From NCBI RefSeq assembly GCF_000026105.1, contig NC_008027.1, positions 3,176,501 to 3,240,500 of the forward strand: a stretch of DNA of 64,000 nt, given 5' to 3'. The notes beneath the pieces are model-generated. The model made no database searches. It was not told the DNA's origin and was given only the letters and a program-made list of their open reading frames with translations. Source of the DNA: Pseudomonas entomophila L48. Its GTDB lineage: Bacteria > Pseudomonadota > Gammaproteobacteria > Pseudomonadales > Pseudomonadaceae. The position numbers and the translations under genes were made by a program. This document shows, one piece after another, positions 54,501-63,000 of this stretch (position 1 is its first letter; each line of letters begins with the position of its first letter).

Positions 54501-57067
54501 GGGATGCTGCCCTCGCCCACGCTGACGATCTCGTGGGTGGTGCTGAAGGTGGTGGCTTCGGTCGGGCCGTAGCCGTTGAGCAGGTGCTGCGGCGCGCCAT
54601 CACGCAGCACGCGAGCAATCACCGCCGGGTCCAGCACATCGCCGCCGACCATCAGGTAGCGCAGCCTGCGGAACGCCGGCAGCAGGTCGTCGGCGAACTG
54701 GTGGAACAGTCCGGCCGTCAACCACAGCACCGTCACGCTCTGGGCCAGCAATTCATCGTGCAGGGCCTGGCGCGACAGCACCTGGTCCTGATCGATCACC
54801 ACCACCGCGCCGCCGTTGAGCAGCGGCGCCCACACCTCCAGGGTACTGGCGTCGAACGCCGGGTTGGAGGCGAACGCTACTCGATCCTGGCTATTGAAGT
54901 CGGCGAAACCGTTGTTGATGGCCAGCCGCACGATGGCCCGGTGCGGCACCTGCACCCCTTTCGGTGTGCCGGTGGAGCCGGAGGTGTACATGATGTACGC
55001 GGCGCTGCCGGCGTCCACCGCCAGGTTCAGCGGTTCGCTCGCATAGCGGCCCAGGTCGAGCCGGTCCAGCTCGAACCGACGCCCGCCCTCGATTTGCGGC
55101 TGGTCGCTGTGGGTCAGCAACACCACGGCCTGGCTGTCCGCGACCATGAACGCCTGGCGCTCGACCGGCGCGTTACCGTCCAGCGGCACGAACACTGCCG
55201 CGCATTTGCTCACGGCCAGCTGGGCCGCCAGCAGGTCGAAGGAACGGGGCAGCAGCAAGGCCACCCGGTCGCCGGGTTGCACGCCATGCTCAAGCAGGCA
55301 ACGGGCCAGGCGATTGGCCTGGGCCTCGAGCTGGGCATAGCGCCAGCGTTGCTGCCCATGCACCACCGCCAGCGCCTCAGGGTTCAGGCTGGCGTGCGCC
55401 TCGAACAGCGCATGCACAGCGCTGTCGCGCGGGTAGTCGCGCTGGGTGTCGTTGAACTGCCGCAGCACCCGCTCGCGCTCGCCTGCGGGCAGCGCAACCA
55501 GGCTGTGCAGCGATGTTGCCGGCGCGTGCTCCAACGCCTCGGCCAGTTGCTCCAGGACAACCTGCAACAGTTGGCAGACCAGGCGTCCGTCCACACCCGG
55601 CACCGCCTGCACGGTCAGCGAGAAGCCGCTGCCCAGGTCATCGACGCTGACCACCAGCGGGTAGTTGGTAGCCTCGGCGGAATGCACGATCTCGATCCCC
55701 GCCCAACCGCTGCGCAAGACCTCCGCGCTGCCCGCGTGCACGCTGTGGCGGTAGTTGAGCAAGGTGTTGAACAACGGCGTCGGCGCCGCCACGCCACTGC
55801 AGCGCTGGGCCAGGGCCAGCGGCGCGTGCTCGTGGCGCATCAGGGTGCTCAGCCGCTGGTGGGTAGCCTTGACCGCCGTGGGCAGGTCGCCGCTCGCCAG
55901 GTCCACGCTGAACGGCAAGGTATTGATGAAGATACCCAGGGCCCGGTCGGCGGCTTCGGCCCCGACCAGGCGGCCCATCAGCACCGTACCGAACACCACG
56001 TGGTCACGCCCGGCCAGCACGCCCAGCACCCGCGCCCAGGCCAGGTGGAACAGGCTGGCGACGCTCACCCCCTGGGCCCGCGCCTGGTTGCGCAGGCCTT
56101 GGCACAGGGCCGGTTCGAGGGGCTGTACCTGCTCGTCCAGCGCCGCGCCATCGCCCTGCACATCACCCAGGCCGTAGGCCAGGGTCGCCTCGTCGATCGC
56201 GCCGAGCATGTCGCGGAAGAACGCTTCGTGCTCGGCTTCGCTCACGCCCAGCAGCGCCTGGGCCACATGGTTGCGGAACGGCACCGGGCGACCCAGTTGC
56301 TGAGGCTGGCCCAGCAGGAAGGCGAGCATTTCATGGCGCACCACGTCCAGGGCGCTGTGGTCCAGGGCGACATGGTGGAACTGCAAGGTCGCCCGTACTC
56401 GACCATCCACGTCCTCGGGCTGGCATTGCAGGCGGATCAGCGGTGCCTGGGTGAGATCGAAACCGGCCTCGGGCGCCTCGCCTTCAGCCAGTTGTGTCAC
56501 CCGTAACTCGGCCTTGCGCCACACCACCTGCAACGGCTGGTCGAAATCCTTCCAGTGCACCGAGGTGCGCAGGATGTCGTGACGGTCGATCACCCCTTGC
56601 AGGGCTTGGGCAAAGGCTGCCACGCGCTCGCGGCTGGCGAACACGAAGGGCGCCTGCATCACGTAGGGGTCATGCTCGCCGGCACTGGCGTGGTGGAACA
56701 GCATGCCTTGTTGCAGGGGCGCCAGCGGGTAGATGTCCTGCACGTTGGCGGCGCCACCGGGGATGGCGGTGACCAGACGATCAATGGTCGCCTGGTCGAG
56801 CTCGACCAGGCTGAGCATGGCCGGTGTGATCCGCGTGCAGCCGGGCGGGATGCGGTTTTCCGGCACCTCGACCGCGCCCTGGCGGGTGGCCACGTATTCA
56901 CCTCGCTCGAGCATCGCCAGCAGCGTCGGCTTGTGCTCGCGCAGTTGCGCCACCAAGGCCGCGTCGGTCAGGGCCTGGCGGTTGCCCTGGACCACCAGCT
57001 GGCCATCCTTGAGCGCCAGTTGCACGTTGTTGGCTGTCAGTGTTGCCAGTAGTTCGTTGATGCTCAC
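42557..57067 (-). CDS. etlC: Four-module non-ribosomal peptide synthetase with tandem thioesterases (EtlC-like)
   Basis: A 4,836-residue synthetase. Residues ~1-60 are a TubC-like docking domain. Modules: C1 (dual condensation/epimerisation, HHVALDH ~230)-A1 (~560-1060)-T1 (Ser ~1076); C2 (LCL type, HHAVADGW ~1260)-A2 (~1600-2090)-T2 (~2116); C3 (LCL, ~2302)-A3 (~2640-3130)-T3 (~3156); C4 (dual, HHMVMDH ~3365)-A4 (~3690-4180)-T4 (~4221); then TE1 (GWSFGG ~4349) and TE2 (GHSFGG ~4639). Specificity residues read by eye: DALWMGGTFK (Val), DAWFLGNVVK (Leu), DVWHLSLVDK (Ser), DAMFLGCTFK (Ile). With the C-domain types this predicts L-Val, L-Leu, D-Ser, L-Ile after a D residue, the order of residues 11-14 of entolysin. 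It starts with GTG, overlapping the upstream stop by four bases. Confidence 0.92.
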   Translation of the reverse strand: MSINELLATLTANNVQLALKDGQLVVQGNRQALTDAALVAQLREHKPTLLAMLERGEYVATRQGAVEVPENRIPPGCTRITPAMLSLVELDQATIDRLVTAIPGGAANVQDIYPLAPLQQGMLFHHASAGEHDPYVMQAPFVFASRERVAAFAQALQGVIDRHDILRTSVHWKDFDQPLQVVWRKAELRVTQLAEGEAPEAGFDLTQAPLIRLQCQPEDVDGRVRATLQFHHVALDHSALDVVRHEMLAFLLGQPQQLGRPVPFRNHVAQALLGVSEAEHEAFFRDMLGAIDEATLAYGLGDVQGDGAALDEQVQPLEPALCQGLRNQARAQGVSVASLFHLAWARVLGVLAGRDHVVFGTVLMGRLVGAEAADRALGIFINTLPFSVDLASGDLPTAVKATHQRLSTLMRHEHAPLALAQRCSGVAAPTPLFNTLLNYRHSVHAGSAEVLRSGWAGIEIVHSAEATNYPLVVSVDDLGSGFSLTVQAVPGVDGRLVCQLLQVVLEQLAEALEHAPATSLHSLVALPAGERERVLRQFNDTQRDYPRDSAVHALFEAHASLNPEALAVVHGQQRWRYAQLEAQANRLARCLLEHGVQPGDRVALLLPRSFDLLAAQLAVSKCAAVFVPLDGNAPVERQAFMVADSQAVVLLTHSDQPQIEGGRRFELDRLDLGRYASEPLNLAVDAGSAAYIMYTSGSTGTPKGVQVPHRAIVRLAINNGFADFNSQDRVAFASNPAFDASTLEVWAPLLNGGAVVVIDQDQVLSRQALHDELLAQSVTVLWLTAGLFHQFADDLLPAFRRLRYLMVGGDVLDPAVIARVLRDGAPQHLLNGYGPTEATTFSTTHEIVSVGEGSIPIGKPIGNARCYVLDARRQLLPVGAVGELYIAGDGVALGYLGQPELTAERFLADPFNGGSMYRSGDLACWQADGTLRYLGRADQQVKLRGFRIELGEIEARLAACAGVRDVAVVLREDSPGDKRLVAYFTGQQAIAELHQHLQGQLPDYMLPSAYVQMDVLPLTANGKLDRRALPQPGNDDVIRRGFEAPTGEVETALAAIWAELLKVERVGRHDHFFEMGGHSLLAMRLVSQVRQRLGVELALADLFANAELAALAQVLANASASDLPAIVAIDREQALPMSFAQQRLWFLAQLEGGNQAYNMPLALGLRGALDATALERALLRIVERHETLRSRFVPCGDSAEVRVDATPQPGWLRRETLAPKDLPARLRSEAVAPFDLVAGPLLRASLLRLGEQHHVLALTVHHAVADGWSLGVLTRELGALYPALRQGLEDPLPPLAIQYGDYAVWQRRWLAGEQLQRQADYWRETLDGAPTLLSLPGDRPRPARQDFSGASLVLRLDEPLAVGLRALAQRHQVTLYTVLMSAWAATLARLAGQTDVVVGCPVAGRGRAELEPLVGLFVNTLAIRIDLAGAPSAEALLAQVQQRLLQAQAHQDLPFEQVVEIVRPARSLSHTPLFQTTLNWLAADGAVLQLEGLQLEAVAQGIQVAKFDLSLNMGEQGEALVGSLEYATALFDQASVQRFAGYFETLLQAMVDNDRQPLAAVALVGDTERKRLLHGFNNTTRAFPRGQTLPGLIEAQVAQAPQALAAKAGEQTLSYGELNRQANALAHHLIDLGVRPDDRVAVVARRGLDTLVALLAVLKAGAGYVPVDPAHPDPRVRYLLSDSAPVVVLAQRALFERLEGLEAPLLALDQPDWPARHDNPVVAGLTPDHLAYVIYTSGSTGEPKGVMVEHRALANLVHWHRKAFELRAGDHTASVAGFGFDAMAWEVWPALCAGAVLHVPPEPLGNEQLDAMLAWWLAQPLKVAFLPTPVAEYALSQGLRHPTLRTLLIGGDRLRQFNSDPGFVVVNNYGPTETTVVATSGLVLPGGALDIGRPIANARAYLLDEALQLVPSGATGELYVGGAGVARGYLNRPDLTEARFLADPFSETAGARMYRTGDLARWNADGTLEYLGRNDDQVKVQGRRIELGEIEAQLLQMPGIEEALVLAHEAQAGQPRLVAWFIARGEAPTPAELRAVLLQRLPAYMVPVALVRLTAWPLTANGKVDRRALPAPEREALAEQTYEAAEGELEVALAQLWSELLQVERVGRQDRFFELGGHSLLAMRMVGQLRQRLGLELALGTLFADDRLQAVAAAVAGNQGRALPLLEAAARGQSQPLSFAQQRLWFLAQMGDASAAYHIPLGLELRGPLDRTALERALARIVERHESLRSQFNQEGAEARVRVVPGHGDFALAWHDLRGQPQLLRTLAQEEAALPFDLAHQLPIRGRLLCLAPDHHVLLLTLHHIVADGWSVGVLTQELAALYPALAAGGEDPLAPLAIQYGDYAIWQRRWLTGDELQCQGDYWCQALAGAPVLLALPSDRPRPPHQDYTGERVDLSLDPRLSTELKALCHRHGITPFMLFTAAWAVLLARLSGQDDVVIGTPVANRRQAAVEGLIGLFVNSLALRIDTSGAPDLGTLLARVKAVVIAAQDHQDVPFEQVVELLRPPRSLSHTPLYQAALDWDGTVGQPPLRLEGLSLSLLEAEARVAKFDLSLSMGEGADGFVGALVYATALFDHETVQRYTRYFEQLLWSFIASGDVIPSESVLLGAAERRQLLVGFNDTRADYDLEQTLHGMIEAQVRRTPDAVAVKAEEGGLTYRQLDEQANRLAHHLIALGVKPDDRVAICVERGLAMVVGLLAILKAGGAYVPVDPEYPAERIRHMLSDSAPVVVLVHAATRHVPEAATVPLIDLDRPSWLEQPVQAPVVKGLTPRHLAYVIYTSGSTGLPKGVMNEHAGVVNRLLWMQDAYQLGADDVVLQKTPFSFDVSVWEFLWPLQTGARLVMARPGGHRDPEYLREVIRAEQVSTLHFVPSMLDVFLAHGAVQPERLKRVLCSGEALPGALVRRFHAQLPTVELHNLYGPTEAAVDVSAWHCMTAPDNTPIGKPIANTTLYVLDGHGQPVPQGVAGELYIGGVQVARGYLNRAELTAERFLDDPFGTRPGARLYRTGDLARHLADGNLEYLGRNDDQVKLRGLRIELGEIQACLTAIEGVKEAVVLAREQRLVAYCTGTPQPTEVLRAALLARLPEFMVPAQFIHLDALPLSPNGKLDRKALPVPEAVQSRAYEAPEGATEELLAKLWVELLGVERVGRHDNFFELGGHSLLAVTLTSRLRAQGMTVDIRVLFDKPTVAALAATLGQVFEAEVPANRIGDDCTHITPGLLPLITLEQQAIDRIVASVPGGVANVQDIYPLGPLQAGIHFHHLASEGADPYVQQVTFLVDDAGRLAALQQALDQVIARHDILRTSLYWEGLAQPVQVVWRQAPLEVVAIGVGEAPALRLDLTRAPLLRLVHHPAGENGAIKATLLFHHMVMDHVAQDVLRAELQACLLGEAHRLPAPVPYRNYIAQVLQGADEAQHEAYFREQLGDIDEPTLAYGVHPHPHPDAEAEVRQMLDDALSRRLREQARQLGVGAASLLHLAWGLVLGQLSGRDSVVFGTVLLGRLQGGEGVERALGMFINTLPLRLNVGGLPVREAVLDTHRRLTGLLVHEHAQLALAQRCSALPPGAPLFSTLLNYRHSAAAVRADTQAAQAWAGIQLLQAHEGSNYPLVLSIDDLGEAFCLSAQCAPGIDARRLCGYLEHAVQGLLQALESAPEQGLERLGIVPTEERQRLLVEYNASDRDYPREEPVQRLFEQRVARHPLAPAAVHDERQLTYAELNEQANQLAHWLISEGVVPGDHVAILLPRSLPLLVAQLAVLKCAAVYVPLDINAPAERQAFMVQDCQAVALLTLGGIAGDLGVRRVDLDCLALDDQPGHNPGLASDAADVAYVMYTSGSTGTPKGVRVAHRGITRLVLNNGYADFNAQDRIAFAANPAFDAATMDVWGALLNGGQVLVIDHQTLLEPVRFGATLREGGASVLFVTTALFNQYVQLIPEALAGLRILLCGGERGDPGAFRSLLAQAPALRLVHCYGPTETTTFATTHEVRALAEDAEHVPIGRPIGNTTVYVLDHQGRVLPEGVTGELYIGGDGVALGYLERPQLTAERFLDDPFSPVPGARMYRTGDLARWRPDGQLECLGRNDDQVKIRGFRIELGEIEQHLAQCPGLDEGVVQALRLEQGPLRLVAWFTRHDPALDGLKVRAFLRERLPEYMLPAAFVALEALPLTNNGKVDRKALPLPGAQDMLVAAFEAPASALEHTLAALWAQVLEVERVGRHDNFFELGGHSLLAIRLVSEMERNGLRTTLAELFQHPNIAALAERLDEREPGGDDDSLVTVRAEGSLPPLFLLHEFSGLDLYFPVLGRHVPGDFPIYGLPGVPVGQPQLYTLECLAARLVRRIRAVQPHGPYHLAGWSFGGVLAYEVAAQLLGADEAVAFVGLIDTYVPRLVDQGKARWQGPRQAEAQLLQHCQLHWQDQGEAGAAQLAQVEALQTDGRAFDALLAHCRERQLLVPGLAQASDEQLRHFFERHVAHGHALAHYHLAPLPVPLHLFKAEQRENSVPCDSPTLGWAEALPGQVLHCLTVPGDHQSLIQAPNAAVLGEAIAQAMAAAQGHALPAHQPLLAIQSGTPGHVPVFCVPGAGDSVTSFIGLAEALGQDWPVHGLQARGLAAGEVPHSSVEVAADCHVRAIEAFYPQGPVNLVGHSFGGWVAYAMAARLQAKGREVRSLTLIDSEAPGGGGGCGKPYTFTEALQRLVESLQLSTGKSLGIAAEAFAEADDQAQLNQLHGAMVRVGLLPSRSTPQALAGVVRTFASALRTVYRPQAQFDGLARLVLVTDPALDAAGNQHEHRAMEEGWRQLMPKLEVWQGPGNHFSILKVPDVFSLAAWWHDGQALALKTRLS
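47565..49220 (-). repeat. Duplicated Ser-module block, copy in etlC-like gene
   Basis: About 1.65 kb covering most of the Ser adenylation domain and its carrier domain is almost identical to 57173-58828 at a constant offset of 9,608 bases. Outside this block the two modules differ clearly. This points to recent duplication or gene conversion. Confidence 0.85.
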
Positions 57068-60000
57068 AGGACGATCTCCATTCTGTCTGTGATGGCGGCA
57101 TAACCTGCCAGCGTCGGTTGTTCGAACAGGGTGCGCACGTCGGCTTCCAAGCCGGCTTCGCGCAGCCGCGAGATCAGGGTCACGGCCAGCAGCGAGTGGC
57201 CACCCAGTTCGAAGAAGTTGTCGTGCCGCCCTACCCGTTCCACACCCAGCAGCTCGGCCCAGAGCTTGGCCAGCAACGCCTCGGTCGCGCCTTCGGGGGC
57301 CTCGTAGACGCGGCTCTGCACCGCCTCCGGCACTGGCAGCGCCTTGCGGTCGAGCTTGCCGTTGGGGCTCAGCGGCAGCGCATCCAGGTGGATGAACTGC
57401 GCCGGCACCATGAACTCCGGCAGCCGTTCCAGCAGCGCCGCGCGCAGTACCTCCGTGGATTGCGGGGTACCGGTGCAGTACGCCACCAGGCGCTGCTCGC
57501 GGGCCAGCACCACCGCCTCCTTGACCCCCTCGATGCCGGTCAGGCAGGCCTGAATCTCGCCCAGCTCGATGCGCAGGCCACGCAGTTTCACCTGGTCATC
57601 GTTGCGCCCCAGGTACTCCAGGTTGCCGTCGGCCAGGTGCCGCGCCAGGTCGCCGGTGCGGTACAGCCGCCCGCCCGGGCGGGTGCCGAACGGGTCGTCG
57701 AGGAAGCGTTCGGCGGTCAGTTCGGCACGGTTCAGGTAACCACGGGCCACCTGCACGCCGCCGATGTACAGCTCGCCCGCCACACCCTGCGGCACGGGTT
57801 GGCCGTGGCCGTCCAGCACGTACAGCGTGGTATTGGCGATCGGTTTGCCGATCGGCGTGTTGTCCGGCGCCGTCACACAGTGCCAGGCACTGACGTCCAC
57901 CGCCGCCTCGGTCGGGCCGTACAGGTTGTGCAGCTCGACTGTCGGCAGTTGCGCCTGGAAGCGCCGCACCAGCGCGCCGGGCAAGGCTTCGCCGCTGCAC
58001 AGCACGCGCTTGAGGCGTTCGGGCTGAACCGCGCCATGGGCGAGGAACACGTCCAGCATCGATGGCACGAAGTGCAAGGTGCTGACCTGCTCGGCGCGGA
58101 TGACCTCGCGCAGGTACTCCGGGTCGCGGTGGCCACCGGGCCGGGCCATGACCAGGCGGGCGCCGGTTTGCAACGGCCAGAGGAATTCCCACACCGACAC
58201 GTCGAAGCTGAACGGGGTCTTCTGCAGCACCACGTCGTCCGCGCCGAGCTGATAGGCGTCCTGCATCCACAGCAGGCGGTTGACCACCCCGGCGTGCTCG
58301 TTCATCACGCCCTTGGGCAGGCCGGTGGAGCCGGAGGTGTAGATCACATAGGCCAGGTGGCGTGGGGTCAGCCCCTTCACCACCGGTGCCTGCACCGGTT
58401 GCTCCAGCCAGCTTGGGCGGTCGAGGTCGATCAGCGGCACCGTGGCGGCCTCAGGCACGTGGCGCGTGGCCGCGTGCACCAGCACCACCACCGGAGCGCT
58501 GTCACTGAGCATGTGGCGGATGCGCTCGGCCGGGTATTCCGGATCGACCGGCACATAGGCGCCACCCGCCTTGAGGATGGCCAGCAGGCCGACCACCATC
58601 GCCAGGCCGCGCTCCACGCAGATCGCCACGCGATCGTCGGGTTTCACGCCCAGGGCGATCAGGTGATGGGCCAGGCGGTTGGCCTGTTCGTCGAGCTGGC
58701 GGTAAGTCAGCCCGCCCTCTTCGGCTTTCACCGCCACGGCGTCCGGGGTGCGTCGCACCTGGGCTTCGATCATCCCGTGCAGGGTCTGTTCGAGGTCGTA
58801 GTCCACCCGCGTGTCGTTGAAGCCCTGCAGCACTTGCAGGCGCTCGGCCGGGGCCAGTACCGGCAGTTGCAGCAATGGCTGCTCCGGCTGCTCGTCCAGC
58901 GCCTGGGCCATACGCTGCAGCACCTGGCTCAACTGCTCGCAGATCCGCACCGCGCCGACCTCGACCGGGGTCATGGCCACCAGGCGGAAACGCTCGCCGA
59001 TGCTGTCCACGTTCACCCCCAGCGGGTAGTTGCTGCGCTCCTTGCTCTCCAGCGTCTCGATGCCTTGCGCGGCCTGGCGCTGGGCCTCGCTGGCCTGGCT
59101 GCCGTGGCGATAGTTGAGCATGGCGCTGAACAGCGGCGTCGGCGCGGCCACGCCACTGCAACGCTGGGCCAGTGCCAGCGAGGCATGCTCGTGGGCCAGC
59201 AAGCCGCTCAGGCGTTGCTGGGTGGCCTGCGCCGCCTCGCGCAGGCTCAGGCCGGCCAGGTCCAGGCGCAGGGGCAAGGTGTTGATGAACATGCCCAGGG
59301 CCTGCTCGGCCCCTTCACCACCTTCAAGACGGCCCAGCAGCACAGTGCCGAACACCACGCTGTCACGGCCGCTGGCGACGGCCAGCAGGCGTGCATAGGC
59401 CAGGTGGAACAGGCTGGCGACGCTGATGCCCAGGCGTCGGGCCTGCTGGTGCAGGTGTGCGGCCAGGTCGTCGTCAAGCCACAGCTGCGCCTCCTCGATG
59501 CTTTGCACATCCACCTGCACGTCAACCAGGCCGTAGGGCAGGGTCGGCTCGTCGATATCACCCAGTTGCGCACGGAAGAACGCCTCGTGCTCGGCCTGGC
59601 TGACGCCCAGGCGTGCCTGGGCTACATAGTTGCGGTACGGTACACCCGGCTCGCTCGGCACCGGCGCCCCTTGCAGGTAGCCCGCCAGTTCGCGGCCGAT
59701 CACCTCCATCGCCACATGATCGAGGACGATATGGTGAAGCCGCAGTGCCGACAGCAGGCCAGGCCCATTCGGGTCCTGCCAGTGATACAGGCGCACCAGC
59801 GGTGCTTGCTCCAGCGGCAGTGCATGCGCGACTTGCGCCTCGTCAGCCACTTCGAACACCGCCAGCGACGTCCGCCGCCAGACCACCTGCACCGCCTGGG
59901 GCAGGCCTTCCCACAGCACCGAGGTGCGCAGCACATCGTGCCGGCTGATGACCTTGTTCAAGGCATCGACAAAGGCCTCCAGTCGCTCACGGCTGGCGAA

Positions 60001-63000
60001 GGCCATGCGTGAGCCGAGCACATAGGGGTCGTGCTCCGGTGCACTGAGGTGGTGGTAGAGAATGCCTTCCTGCAACGGCGCCAGTGGGTAGATGTCCTGC
60101 ACGTTGGCCGCGCCGCCCGGCACCGTGGCGACGATACGGTCGATGGCGGCTTGCTCCAGCGCTACCATAGGCAGCATATCCGGCGTGATGTGGGTGCAGT
60201 CGGCCGGGATCTGGTTGGCCGGGACCGCAACCTGGCGGCTGTGGCCGAGGGTAGCGGCCAACGCCGCCACCGTCGGCTGGCCGAACAGCGTGCGCACGTC
60301 GGCTTGCAGGCCGGCCTGGCGCAGGCGCGCAGTCAGGCTCACGGCCAACAGCGAATGGCCGCCCAGTTCGAAGAAGTTATCGTGCCGGCCTACTTGCTCG
60401 ACACCCAGCAACTGCGCCCAGATATCGGCCAGCAGTCGCTCGGTCTCGCCCTGTGGTGCTTCGTACTCACGCCCCTGCACATCCGGCACCGGCAGCGCCT
60501 TGCGGTCAGGCTTGCCGTTGGGGGTCAATGGCATCGCGTCGAGGTGGATGAACAGCGCCGGCACCATGTATTCCGGCAACTGCGCCAGCAACACTGCGCG
60601 CAGGTGATCGGCCGCTTGTGGCTCACCGGTGTGGTACGCCACCAGGCGCGGGCCGCTGTGCGGATGCTCGTGCACCAATACCAGCGCTTCGCGTACACCC
60701 GCAATCCGGTTCAGGCAGGTCTCGATCTCACCCGGCTCGATGCGTAGGCCACGCAGCTTGATCTGGTGATCAGTGCGGCCGAGGAATTCCAGCACGCCGT
60801 CTGGACGTTGACGTACCAGGTCGCCACTGCGGTACAGACGCTCACCTTCAACGAACGGGCTGGCGATGAAGCGCTCGGCCTGTTGCTCCGCCAAGCCGAA
60901 GTAGCCGCGCGTCACCCCGGCACCGCCGATGTGCAGCTGACCGGCCACACCGAATGGCACCGGTTGGTCATGGGCATCCAGTACGTACAAGCGGGTGTTG
61001 TCGATGGGTCGACCGATCGGCAGCGGGCCATGTGGCAACGGATCCTGGGGTTCCAGGGTCCAGGCACTGCAATCCACCGTGGCCTCGGTCGGGCCGTAGA
61101 CGTTGTGCAAGCGCGCCTGCGGCAGGCGCTCGCGCACCTGGCGGGTCAGCGCCTCGGTCAGCTCGCCGCCGCCACAAACGATATCGGTGAGGCTGCTGCA
61201 GCGGTTACCGACCTGTTCGAGGAACTGCTGCAACAGCGCCGGCACGAATTGCACCACGCCGACCTGCTGCTGCTCGATCAGCTCGACCAGATACTGCGGG
61301 TCGCGCTGCCCATCCGGGCGCGCCAATACCAGGCGCAGCCCGCTGCACAGCGGCCAGAACAGCTCCCACACCGAGGCGTCGAAGCTCACCGGCGTCTTGT
61401 GCAGCACTGCACCCGACGTTGGGAACAAGCCCGCACTCCAGTGCACCAGGTTGACCACGTTGCGGTGCTCGACCATCACGCCTTTGGGCACGCCGGTGGA
61501 GCCAGAGGTGTAGATCACGTAGGCCAGATGGTTCGAGGTAAGACCTGGCACCTGCGGGTTGCTGGCCGGCAACGCCGCCCAAGTCGGCTGGTCCATGTCG
61601 ACCAGTGTCACCGGCGAGCCCACCAGGCCACGGGTAGCGCCCTGTACCAGCACTGCCCGCGGCTGGCTGTCGCCGAGCATGTGGCTGATGCGTTCGGCCG
61701 GGTAGTCCGGATCGACCGGCACATAGGCGCCACCCGCCTTGAGGATGGCCAGCAGACCCACCACCAGCGACAGGCCGCGCTCGACACAGATCGCCACCCG
61801 ATCATCAGGTTTCACCCCGAGCGCGATCAGGTGATGGGCCAGGCGGTTGGCCTGCTCGTTGAGCTGGCGATAGCTGAGCTCACCTTGCTCGGCCGTGACC
61901 GCTATCGCCTCAGGCGCCTGGGCTTCAATCAGGCCATGGAGTGTCTGCGCAACGTCACGGGATACCTCGGTACGGTTGCAATCGAACAGCAGCCGACGGC
62001 GCTCCTCATCCTGCAACACCGGCAATTGCAGCACCGCTAGCCGCTGCGGCTGATCCAGCGCCTCGGCCATGCCGAGCAACACCTGCCCCATCTGCCCGCA
62101 GACACGCGCCGCCCCTACGTCGGCCGGGGTCATGGCGACCAGGCGGAAGCGGCCGCCGATATCGTCCACGCTCAGGCTCAGCGGGTAGTTGCTGCGCTCG
62201 CTGCTCTCCAGCGTCTCGATGCCCTGCAGGGCCAGGCGCTTGCTCTCGCTCGCCTGGCTGCCGTGGCGGTAGTTGAGCATGGCGCTGAACAGCGGCGCCG
62301 GCGCGGCCACGCCACTGCAGCGCTGGGCCAGGGCCAGCGAGGCATGCTCGTGCACCAGCAGGCCGCTCAGGCGTTGCTGGGCGGCCTGGGCCGCCTCGTG
62401 CAGGCTCAGGCCCGCCAGGTCCAGGCGCAACGGCAGGGTGTTGATGAACATGCCCAGCGCCTGCTCGGCACCCTCGCCGCCTTCCAGGCGCCCCAACAGC
62501 ACGGTGCCGAACACCACGCTGTCGCGGCCACTGGCGGCGGCCAGCAGCCGTGCATAGGCCAGGTGGAACAGGCTGGCGACGCTGATGCCCAGCTGCCGGG
62601 CCTGACGCCGCAGGCGCGCGGCCAGGGCGTCATCCAGCCACAGCTGCGCCTCTTCGATGGCCTGGCCGTCGATCTGCACATCGCCAAGGCCGAACGGCAG
62701 GGTCGGCTCGTCGATATCGCCCAGTTGCGCGCGGAAGAACGCCTCGTGCTCGGCCTGGCTGATGCCCAGGCGCGCCTGGGCCACATAGTTGCGGTACGGC
62801 GCGCCGGGTTCGGTCGGCGCCGGCAGCCCTTGCAAGTTGTTCACCAACTCCTGGCCGATCACCTCCAGCGCGGTATGGTCGAGAACGATATGGTGGAACT
62901 GCAAGGTCGCCAGCAGGCCTGGCCCCTGTGGGTCCGGCCAGTGGTACAGGCGCACCAGCGGCGCCTGCGCCAGCCCGAGGGCATGGGGCACCGCCTGCGC

